Source: Ophiodon elongatus (lineage: Eukaryota; Chordata; Actinopteri; Perciformes; Hexagrammidae). Taken from it: a DNA stretch of 64,000 nucleotides. This document shows positions 56,101 through 64,000 of this stretch, in pieces. The DNA lies in NCBI GenBank assembly GCA_016806645.1, contig JACSYO010001810.1, positions 5,500,001 through 5,564,000 of the forward strand. The letters are read 5' to 3'. The stretch's first letter is position 1. Every line of letters starts with the position of its first letter. The notes under the pieces are model-generated. The model was not told the DNA's origin. It was given only the letters and a program-made list of their open reading frames with translations, and made no database searches. A program made the position numbers and the translations under genes.

Positions 56101-59100
56101 ACACTCATGGTATCTCCACTTCAAAATCTGCCTCCCCCTCATTGACTCCATCTTCTTCCGCTCAAACCTCATTATCCCCCTCTCACACAAAGATACATAT
56201 AGACATGGTGACTCACTCAGCCAACATCCCAGACACGGCAGGGTCCACTCTCTTCAACACACCGACAACAGAACCCACTCACTCGGATACTGCAATCGCA
56301 CAGACACATGCGCCACACACACACACCAGGACACATACACATGGCACACAGACACACACAAAAACACACACAGCCTTAGGCAAACATGTTGATAGACCCC
56401 CAATCAAACACAGTGAAGAGCTGTGGATGAATTTGTCGGGTGTACCATATGAATCCCACTCCTCCACCTCTCTCCTACCCACTTCTTCCTCCATTATTTC
56501 CTCTACAGTCCCCAGAGCAACAACTACTGCAAACATCCCAACAACCCCTTCTAGTACTCTCAAGAGCACTTATTCTACTAGTTCTGATGGAAGCACTACA
56601 AGTACATTTACTACTGCAGCTAATGATCACACATTTCCCACAACAACTACAAGTACTCCTAAGACAACAAATCCCATCATGCCTACTACAACTGCCATTA
56701 TTATCCCAACACCCAGCACTACCAAAAGTACTACAGCTACTCCTACCTCTACTACTACTCCTACTCCTACCACAACTGCTTTTGTTACATCTACTACTCC
56801 CACTTCCACTACTACTTCTTCAATTAGATCTTCTACTACTTACTTTACTACTACTACCTCTACGAGTACTACAGTCTCATTCAAAGCTATTCCCACAACT
56901 AATAACCCCACTACCACTACTACTATCACTACTACTACTACTAAAACTACTTCTCCAACTAGTAGTACTAGATTTGCCATCTCAGCCAAAACTTATCCAA
57001 CTACTGCAAAGGCAGCTATACCCAGTACATCACCTACTACTACTACAACAACAATAATGACATCAACAAGTAGCACAGCATCATCCAGAGAGAGGCCGAG
57101 CGTTGTCCAAGTTGATCCCAAAAGGAGGCCTGTTTCTGGGGTTCCAAACCAAAGTCGACCTTCTACTGAGGGAAAGAACCCTGCAACCAATTCTATTCCT
57201 GATTCACACAGCAGCAGGCCACACTGGCTCCCCTCACCTTCGCTCCCTGCCGCCCCTGTGGTGAGTTCAAATCAATTTATTTAACACTCAATTGCTATTT
57301 TGTGAATTATTTTACCCAAAATGGATTTTAAAACAAGCACATAGATTATAACAAGAGTAAGAGCCAAGTTAGGGCTACGATTTATTATTATTTGTTCATT
57401 TAATTGCTCATTTCTGTAATGTTCCCCCATTGTTCTGCTCCTTGCTTTTAGTCATTCATGCACTCAGTGCACTCTTAAATGTAGTTTGCAGTTGATATAC
57501 CTTATATAAAGATATTTTCTTTGTTGTCAGCTAAGTGGAACTCAAATCAACATTTATTTTCTTAGTGAGTGCTGGTCCAGAAAAAATAATAACACACACG
57601 TACGCATGCGCTTGCACACACACACACACACACTACACCCGACTGTGCAAGCCCTTGGGCAAAACAGAAATGCACAATAGATCTGAATATAGTGTAATCT
57701 TTATCCACATGACCTGCTATTTAACCGAAGGGATGTTTATGACAATTCTTCAATTTCATGGGTTTTCCCGAGCTCTACCAGAGTCCCTGCCAGATCTAAA
57801 GAAGAGATGAAAAACACATGTTCCATAATCAGCAACATTATGTGTTTAGAGACCCTAATCCCAAGGGATTGGAGATAATCAATTGTTAAATCATTTCCAG
57901 AGCTCTTTTAACAAGCCTCAACAGACCAAACCACTGGGTCCACCCCAAATGATTCATAATCTGGGATTACAGTATTGTTTTATTGTATTTGTGAACCACC
58001 TGACCAATGCTTAAAAATCTTTACTGTTTAAAAAAAATTATAAAAGTAATCACAAACGTTTTCAAAAAGTTTTACTGAAGATTTTACATATTCATGTAAC
58101 TCTCTCTTTTAAAATTCGATAACTTTTTGGAATAAGGCTTTTTTGTTCTTCATCCTTACCCCCGTGACTAAGTTTTGATTCATCTGTTGTTTTGGTTTGG
58201 TATTGTTCCTTGAAATTGTTTTATACAGTCAGCGCTTGGCCAAATGATCTGTTTATTACATTGTAGTAATAATGTAGATTCTCTATTTTTATTATTTTTA
58301 ATTTGGTTTCCATTCCTGTTCAAATTAGATGAATACATTCTAGTATCCATTACTATGCCACTATAATCTCTTTATTAAATTGTTTTCATAGGCCCCAGTA
58401 GTGAGATCCAGACCAAGGATTGCAGACCCACACATCAGGACAGCATCGTTCCCAGCAGAGAGCACTGCCAGGCTGGCTTGTGAAGCTCAAGGAGAGCCAA
58501 AGCCCTCCATCACATGGACTAAGGTCGCCACAGGTACACACAGTGAACCATCATTTTGTTCAGCATACACACATATATACATATTTGAAACAAAACACCC
58601 ATAAATTCATTAATGTATAAATCAGGGTTAAGTTTTTATCTTCACTTTATATCTATGTTAAATGTCCACATGGAGGCATATCAAATCTGGTTCAGGTACT
58701 GATGTAAAAACTCAACAAAGTTTTCCAGTTTACTCATTAAACCTGCTCTCTGAAACTTCAGGCTTTATGCCTATATTTTCAACTATGCTGGGAAATGTTT
58801 GATTATATATGTGATCATACAATTTATTTATACTGTGAAAAAGTACAGACTGTACCTTTAAAAACAGAATAAGCAAAGGTTTGTATTTACATCCTGAGGT
58901 CATAGATGTGAAAGGAAAATCAGCCTCAGCTTTAGTATGTACTATAACTAAATGAATATGAACACATTTTACACTGATGAAATAACCCATTAACACCCAG
59001 CATTACGCACTGGCTTGCACACAATAGGCTTTTCTCCTGCTTGCCATGTGGGAAAGACATATTGCAGGAAAGTAATGGAACATTTTGTGCACTGCATCAC

Positions 59101-62100
59101 TGGGTTTATTACATGCTGTGCCACTCGGCATGTCCCTGATCCTCCTTTCCTCTGTCTCTTACTCATTGTCTAACTTTCTTCCCAATTTGTCTCCGTTTTC
59201 CGACTCTGTCTCCTCACTGCTGCTCTCTCTTGCTGTCTGTCTGTCTGACTGTCTGTCTGACTGTCGCTCTCTCTCACAGGAGCAGTGATGTCAATCCACT
59301 CCAGGGCTCAGCGTTTTGAGGTCTTGCCAAATGGCACCCTTGTTATCCAGAATGTTCAGCTGCAGGACAGGGGCACATATATCTGCAGTGCACACAGCTT
59401 TATTGGTCGCGACAGGTGAGGTTACTGATACCAGAATATTAATGCAACATATACCATTTAGTTATAATTACATGGGGGAAAAACATTTTCCGTACTAATT
59501 ACACAGGCCTAAGGCAAACTGCAATTACTGAGTATTATAAATGTATTATGATTGCAAGCAGACCTGTCATAAGTCATATGCAAATCACTCTATAGGACAT
59601 TGTTTGAAATGCCGATTCCCATTATGTGTGTTTAACTTGAATATTATGTTTTTCAAGGCCATGTGTCTAGGATTGATGTTCGAATTGTGTAGGCATGCCT
59701 TTGGGTGTTCCCTAAATGTGTCATCAGACATTCATGGTTTGTTTTAATTTAATGTGTATTTGAAATGTGTTCATGTGTTCATATTTTGAGTTTGTGTGTG
59801 CTTTACTCTTCCATGATAGATTGCTAACCACCCTGGAAGTATGGACACGCCCCCCTCGGATGCAGCTGGCCAGCTACAGAGAAGCTACCATTCATCAGGG
59901 TGGAGAGGTGCACTTGGAGTGCCAGGCGGAGGGCGTTCCCAGCCCCTTGATCTCTTGGGTTCTCCCTGATCGTTCTGTCTTGACCTCCACTGCTCCCTCC
60001 ACCAGTCGCATCACTATGGACAAAAATGGAACCCTTCACATCTCAGTAACTTTACCTAGTGACAGAGGAGTGTATCGGTGCGTGGCCTCAAACTCAGCAG
60101 GTGCTGCCAGTGCCTCTGCTCGTGTACACGTGTCCTCATTGCCCCCGGTGATACAGCAACCCAGAGAGGAACACCTGCTCTTGTTTCCAGGGAGGCCTGT
60201 TTATGCTCACTGCTCTGCCCGAGGTGCCCCACCACCAACTCTGCGCTGGCGAATCCCAGATGGGACTCTAGTTCGCCCATCCCAGTTTCTCCATGGCAAC
60301 CTTTTTGTCTTGCCCAATGGGACACTGCATATTCGAGGAGTTGGGCCAAAGGACTCAGGGAATTACGAGTGTACAGCAAGTAATACTGTTGGGGCCGATA
60401 AGAGAACAGTGAAGGTAGAAATTAAAGGGGGAGCAGAAGGAGAAAGGGGACACATCGGATCAAGAAGTGAAGGGGAAAAAGCAGTTTCTACTGAAAACAA
60501 ATCTCCTTCAACTTCACTTCATAAAGACAGAACTTTGTCCATCCCTAGCCACCCATCAAATCGCTCATCTTCTTACCCTCACCAACCCAATTCTACTAAC
60601 TCATCTCCTAAAATCACTAAAACAGTCACTGCCTCCCCCACATACTTGACCAATGCCAACAAAACAAAACTCTCCCCTCTCTCCCCACCCTCCACGGTGA
60701 CTACGAATAACACCAAAGTGTCGCCCAGCATTGTAAACAACACAAGAATTACTTCCTCTTCCTCCTCTGACAAAAGCAGAGCCTCAGCTGCTTTGCATCC
60801 CTCCCCTGTCTCCCCTTTCAGTAAGGCCCATATTGTCTCCACATCACCCTCCATTACTACTGTCCAATATGGTTTTATTTTGCAGCTCCACTGCTCTGTA
60901 ACTGGCAACCCATTACCCATTATTATTTGGAGGACCCCCAACAGGAAACTGGTGGACATGCACTTCAGGTATGGGGGGACGTGGGTTTGTGTGAGAAAAA
61001 AAGAGATCACTTAAATTGTGTTGGTTGTACGATTATATCTTTTAGTAATTCTGTTAGTATCATGTTTCAAGTGTTTACTTGTGATTTGTGTGTGTGTGTG
61101 TTTGTCCAAATTTGAATTACAGTTTTGACCGACGTCTGAAGGTGCACACTAATGGCACCCTGTCAGTCCAGAGAGTAACAGAGAAGGATGCCGGAGACTA
61201 CCTCTGTATCGCGCGGAACAAGGTCTCAGATGATTATCGCCTCTTGCGTGTCTCTGTGGCTACCAAGCCTGCCAAGATCGAGCCTAAGCAGACACTCACT
61301 CAGATGGTGTCATTGGGCAAGCCACTGAAGGTGAGTTAAATAAAAAAAGTGGAATGATTTTCCATCTCTGCCTAACTCCCAATTATGATGTTTATTTAAT
61401 AAACAAAAAAGCAATTTTTTACAGCAATCATACATCACACACCTCTTTTAGAAACTTGAACCAAATAATGCCTAAAACTTAGAAGCCAGTTGAACTTTTC
61501 GATCCTTATTTTTTGTGTAGACAGTGATGTGTGTTGGGTGTCTTCTATCGCTGGGCGTGGTGCCAAACATTTCTACAGCTTCAAGCTGTCTTTGGTTGTT
61601 TTTTTTTAATCAAAAAGTGCTTCATATTTTTTTGACTCAAAAAGAAAGGAACAACCTGTCAGGTTACATAGCCTGTTATGAATCATCAACAGTGGCCTTG
61701 AGGGGATACTTCTTCACACATTCATTATTTAACGGTTAATAAAAACTATGTCAAGCCGGGTGAAAAAGGACACCGTGTTATATTATACTTACCACAATGC
61801 CCTTAATTTTGTTTCCATTTAAACGTGAATGAGCTTCAAATGCTTTTTTTTATGCATTTAAATTTGTGTTGGTTAGCATTGTTTTCTACTGTGATTTGTA
61901 TTTTTTAAGAGTCTAAATACAGCCTTAAAACAGTATGCATCACTCCTTCTTACAAAGAGAATATATTATATATCAAAAGCCAAGCTTCCATCAAAATAAA
62001 AACCACAAAAACTTCTCAATAATAGCAATAATTATCCCGTTCTTTGCAGGTGGACTGCCAGGCATCAGGACTGCCTGACCCAGCAATCCGTTGGAGCCTA

Positions 62101-64000
62101 CCGGATGGAACCATGGTGAACAGCGTGTTGCAGGGGGAAGACAGAGGTGGGCGAGCACGGAGGTTAACTGTGTTTGAAAATGGGACATTACTGGTTCCAG
62201 CAGTCGGTATGGGAGAAGAGGGAGACTACACTTGTTATGCTGAAAATCAAGGAGGTCAAGACACCATGAAGGTAAGAAAAACAGTTTCTCCTGCTGAAGA
62301 ATATTCATTTATTTTATTAATGAAGGTTTAAACTTCAAAATTGAATCAAAATGTTGGGATATTATTCTATAGTTCAATTTCGCTTTGATTTACTTATTCA
62401 CAATAAACACAGCATAAATAAAAGTACACATTAATTCAGTAATAAATTCCTTTAAAGGTCAAAGTAAAGGTCATGATGACAACTCCACCAAACTTCACTG
62501 AAGATAGAAGCCACCACGTCATTAAAGTACATCAGGGGGCAACCGCCACAATTCGCTGCCAGGCCACTGGAGTTCCTGCCCCAACAGTGACATGGTTTTC
62601 CCCAACAGGCCGTGTCATCCCACGAAGTTTGGGATCTGGTTTTTATTCTGAGCGGGTCGTAGCCATTTCAGATGGAACTCTGGAGGTTCGTCTGGCTCAA
62701 AAGATCGACACGGGTAACTATACATGTCGAGCAAGCAACCCAGCCGGGGAGAGGAGCAAGGTGGTGGGCTTGGAGGTGGAGGCTCCTAACCATGGACTGA
62801 GTGGCCGGGTCGGAGGAAGAGGTTGGAGTAATAGCAATCAGCCTGGCAGTGGCCCTTACAGTAGATCAGGAGACAGCATTAATAATGCAGGGATAAACCA
62901 GTATGGACTTACCAATGCAGATACTAGCAAGCTTGGCAGCAATAACAGCAGCAACAATGGCCATAGTGATCATAATGGCAGAATAAGAAACATTGTTCCA
63001 AACACTGGCTCTAGCATAGTAACCAGCGGCTTTAATCCGTCCATTAGGAGTGATAGTCGAGTTGGAATGACCAGGCCAGTCAGTGAAATCCCAACACAAC
63101 TTGGAAGCAGTGTTATCAGTGTTGGGGTGAGCGTGGCTAAGAATTTAGACATTAAACCAGATAACATTGGAAGAAATGGAAATGGACCCGGCATTATGAG
63201 TAATACTAACAGTGTGGGTAACAGCCCCAGCACAGTCAGAGGAGATAGTGCAGAAAGAAATCCTGGGACTTATAATAATGAAGTAATTGCAGGAAAGGCT
63301 GATGATGATGCTAACACCAGTAGAAACAATGGCAGGATAAGTGGTACTTCTAGAAATGTTGGCGTTTTTAGCAGCAGTGTGTCTAATAATGGAGCTGGTA
63401 CTGGCACACTCAGAGGAAATGCGTTTAGTAGGAGTAGCAGCAGTAGTAGTACCAGTATAGCTGCTAGTAATACAGATACTAAAAATTCTACTAACACTTT
63501 TGTGGGTGTGGTGACGACAGTGAAGCAGCGAGTGGTGAAAGGCCAAACTGTTCTTTTGCCATGCCCCTCCCAAGGCTCCCCTCCCCCTCGTCTGGCCTGG
63601 CTTCTGCCTGGTAACGGTGTTTTGCCAGCTCCTTACTATGGCAGTCGACTCATTGTGCACCGAAACGGCTCCTTGGAGCTGCGAGGAGTGCGGGCGAGTG
63701 ATGCAGGGACCTTGGCGTGTGTGGTTAGAGGTGAGAGAGAACAGACGCGGATACAGGTGGAGCTGGAGGTCTCAGAGCCACAGGACGAGGCCAGATCTCC
63801 ACACAGGGGAGCGGCTGTGGAAAGGCCTGCGCAGGAAAGTCGTTTAATAGAGGCGCCTCGCTCAGGAGCCTCATTGCATTTAGCTCAATCCTTAAGCTCA
63901 AAGCCAGTGTTGCCTGAGATGCTTCATCCAAGAATCCCAGTTACTCAAGCGCCTCCACACAGAGCCCAGTCTTTACCTGCTGCACCTCGTCCAGTTGGCC
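49933..64000 (+). CDS. mxra5: Matrix-remodelling-associated protein 5 (adlican), 3' end outside window
   Basis: Large secreted extracellular-matrix protein with an N-terminal leucine-rich repeat unit and many Ig C2-type domains. Eleven coding exons in the window: 49933-50111, 50215-50344, 52009-52250, 52662-52813, 53638-57260, 58392-58533, 59280-59415, 59820-60968, 61123-61330, 62050-62271 and 62458 to the edge. All junctions are GT-AG and in frame, giving about 2,575 residues so far. Human MXRA5 is 2,828 residues with 12 Ig domains from memory; nine are here. Order: signal peptide (1-23), LRR N-cap (Cys24, 28, 30, 38), about six LRRs, LRR C-cap (about 212-267), conserved unnamed module (295-451), Ig1-2 (471-656), disordered linker (657-1442), Ig3-9. 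The ATG at 49,933 (A at -3) directly precedes a hydrophobic signal. IGSF10 is the nearest paralogue, but the sequence and the nlgn4x neighbour favour MXRA5. Zebrafish has a and b copies; which one this is cannot be told. Confidence 0.93.
50215..50344 (+). CDS. mxra5: mxra5 coding exon 2: leucine-rich repeats
   Basis: 130 bases after a 103-base intron, phase 2 in and phase 0 out. Encodes FNSINRIHDSSLAGLKKVEL then LMLHSNDLHHLPDAAFRDMK, about two LRRs. A second CAG at 50,182-50,184 is not used because it would put the reading out of frame with the LRR. Confidence 0.9.
50345..52008 (+). other. mxra5: mxra5 intron 2
   Basis: 1.66 kb, GTAAAC to CCCCCACAG. It contains a 19-base direct tandem duplication (CTGCACTATTTCAAAGGTG at 50,759-50,796). 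Nothing else recognised. Confidence 0.85.
52009..52250 (+). CDS. mxra5: mxra5 coding exon 3: leucine-rich repeats
   Basis: 242 bases, phase 0 in and phase 2 out, after CCTCCCCCTCCCCCACAG. Encodes ILKLSYNKLREISSSLTFSG, LLRLYLDHNLIQHIHPRALL and LRLLRLQGNRLHQLHPHTL, three LRRs, then a partial one (LLNTYYFSTLR). Confidence 0.93.
52251..52661 (+). other. mxra5: mxra5 intron 3
   Basis: 411 bases, GTGAGC to CCTCTAG. No feature recognised. Confidence 0.85.
52662..52813 (+). CDS. mxra5: mxra5 coding exon 4: last LRR and start of C-cap
   Basis: 152 bases, phase 2 in and phase 1 out. Encodes HLDLSNNSLTTLPRETLA then LQANPWSCDCRMTWFL, the usual NPWxCDC opening of an LRR C-terminal cap. Confidence 0.93.
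52814..53637 (+). other. mxra5: mxra5 intron 4
   Basis: 824 bases, GTGACT to TCAATTAG. AT-rich, no feature recognised; ORFs in it are chance. Confidence 0.85.
53638..57260 (+). CDS. mxra5: mxra5 giant exon 5: C-cap end, unnamed module, Ig1-2, linker
   Basis: 3,623 bases, phase 1 in and phase 0 out. It opens with LMKCSSGPECPICA (end of the LRR C-cap). At 53,818-54,285 lies a module containing NLWRILAYYSETAVRLEREI and MLSKAPALSYRYRQAAE, shared with human MXRA5 but without a domain name known to me. Ig1 (54,345-54,610; VQWVLPDGS, DSGIYHC) and Ig2 (54,640-54,900; MSWVLPDGN, DAGYYRC) follow. The remaining 2,360 bases encode a disordered linker: an Arg/Pro-rich part, a conserved DPQKWADLLAKI motif, Glu/Thr repeats, a second Arg-rich part, His/Thr repeats and a Thr-rich mucin-like stretch. 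Antisense ORFs are shadows of these biased regions. Confidence 0.93.
57261..58391 (+). other. mxra5: mxra5 intron 5
   Basis: 1.13 kb, GTGAGT to TTTTCATAG. Short CA run near 57,617-57,632. No gene or transposon recognised. Confidence 0.85.
58392..58533 (+). CDS. mxra5: mxra5 coding exon 6: Ig3, first half
   Basis: 142 bases, phase 0 in and phase 1 out. Encodes APVVRSRPRIADPHIRTASF and ARLACEAQGEPKPSITWTK, the B and C strands (Cys and Trp) of an Ig domain, ending VATG at an intron that splits the fold. Confidence 0.9.
58534..59279 (+). other. mxra5: mxra5 intron 6
   Basis: 746 bases, splitting Ig3. A strong pyrimidine tract with CTGT units precedes the acceptor. Nothing else recognised. Confidence 0.85.
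59280..59415 (+). CDS. mxra5: mxra5 coding exon 7: Ig3, second half
   Basis: 136 bases, phase 1 in and phase 2 out. Encodes RFEVLPNGTLVIQNVQLQDR then GTYICSAHSFIGRD, the E-F strands with the DRGTYIC motif that closes Ig3. Confidence 0.92.
59416..59819 (+). other. mxra5: mxra5 intron 7
   Basis: 404 bases, GTGAGG to CATGATAG. The in-frame open stretch at 59,767-59,819 upstream of exon 8 is intron; the acceptor and homology place the exon start at 59,820. Confidence 0.8.
59820..60968 (+). CDS. mxra5: mxra5 coding exon 8: Ig4, Ig5, S/T/N-rich linker, start of Ig6
   Basis: 1,149 bases, phase 2 in and out. Ig4 (ISWVLPDRS, DRGVYRC) and Ig5 (LRWRIPDGT, FLHGNLFVLPNGTLHI, DSGNYEC) are canonical. About 60,436-60,830 encodes a linker of roughly 130 residues rich in Ser, Thr, Asn and Pro with several N-glycosylation sequons (NRS, NSS, NKT, NNT). 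Ig6 then starts (LQLHCSVTGNP, IIIWRTPNRKLVD). Confidence 0.92.
61123..61330 (+). CDS. mxra5: mxra5 coding exon 9: end of Ig6, start of Ig7
   Basis: 208 bases, phase 2 in and phase 0 out, after a 154-base intron. Encodes SFDRRLKVHTNGTLSVQRVT and EKDAGDYLCIARNKVSDDYR, then AKIEPKQTLTQMVSLGKPLK at the start of the next domain. Confidence 0.92.
61331..62049 (+). other. mxra5: mxra5 intron 9
   Basis: 719 bases, GTGAGT to TCTTTGCAG, AT-rich. No feature recognised. Confidence 0.85.
62050..62271 (+). CDS. mxra5: mxra5 coding exon 10: Ig7
   Basis: 222 bases, phase 0 in and out. Encodes VDCQASGLPDPAIRWSLPDG, FENGTLLVPAVGMGEEGDYT and CYAENQGGQDTMK, nearly all of Ig7 with its Cys pair and Trp. Confidence 0.93.
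62458..64000 (+). CDS. mxra5: mxra5 coding exon 11 (partial): Ig8, N/S/G linker, Ig9
   Basis: Begins after TTCCTTTAAAG with VKVKVMMTTPPNFTED and stays open to the window edge (over 514 codons), so it continues beyond. Ig8 spans about 62,479-62,785 (IRCQATGVPAPTVTWFSPTG, DTGNYTC). From 62,786 to about 63,500 comes a linker of about 240 residues dominated by Asn, Ser and Gly. Ig9 is at about 63,504-63,780 (LLPCPSQGSPPPRLAWLLPG, DAGTLACVV). A Pro/Ser/Ala-rich linker runs to the edge. No in-frame stop was seen. Confidence 0.9.

Noticed and set aside
55291..57190. Several ORFs antisense or frame-shifted within mxra5 exon 5 (Leu-, Val- or Ser-rich)
   Set aside because: They are shadows of the Thr-rich, Glu/Thr and CA-rich coding repeats.
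59767..59819. Upstream Met start for the mxra5 exon 8 reading frame
   Set aside because: It is intronic; the protein continues from exon 7 through a phase-2 junction at 59,820.

Overview
The window is a piece of a vertebrate nuclear genome, almost certainly a teleost and probably a spiny-rayed (percomorph) fish. The signs are multi-exon genes with GT-AG introns, very dense dinucleotide microsatellites (mostly CA/TG), no prokaryotic-style operons, and dispersed repeats that I recognise as common in teleosts. These include a short element with 'AAGGAATAGTTTG' ends, a Tc1-like end, and a tRNA-type SINE/LINE-tail sequence. No CRISPR array, rRNA, stand-alone tRNA, virus or bacterial system was seen.

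Region 1 (about 120-15,740, + strand) is a complete neuroligin gene of the NLGN4 type. Eight coding exons splice in phase into a protein of about 876 residues: signal peptide, inactive cholinesterase-like domain (Gly replaces the nucleophile Ser), Pro/Ser/Thr stalk, one membrane span, and a cytoplasmic tail with the gephyrin-binding-type segment and a C-terminal PDZ ligand (STTRV). The mammalian 790-base exon is here split into three (451+214+125), and the tail is split by another intron.

Region 2 (about 15,740-48,600) is intergenic. I found no convincing gene in it. It holds microsatellites, a 53-bp and a 13-bp tandem repeat, and remnants of several teleost transposon and SINE families.

Region 3 (about 48,700-64,000, + strand, running off the right edge) is mxra5 (matrix-remodelling associated 5, adlican). 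It has a possible non-coding first exon, then eleven coding exons in the window. They encode a secreted protein: signal peptide, leucine-rich repeats with N- and C-caps, a conserved unnamed module, two Ig domains, a disordered linker of nearly 800 residues (Glu/Thr repeats, His/Thr repeats, a Thr-rich mucin-like stretch), then seven more Ig domains. By comparison with the human protein as I remember it, about three Ig domains should follow beyond base 64,000.

The two genes are not an operon and probably act separately: a postsynaptic adhesion protein and an extracellular-matrix protein. Their tandem, same-strand order matches NLGN4X and MXRA5 on human Xp22.3, which supports both calls and the orthology. 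The most unusual content is protein sequence made from expanded simple repeats inside both genes, especially a linker of about 240 Asn/Ser/Gly-rich residues between Ig domains of mxra5, and a His-Thr run made from a CA repeat next to the neuroligin PDZ ligand.
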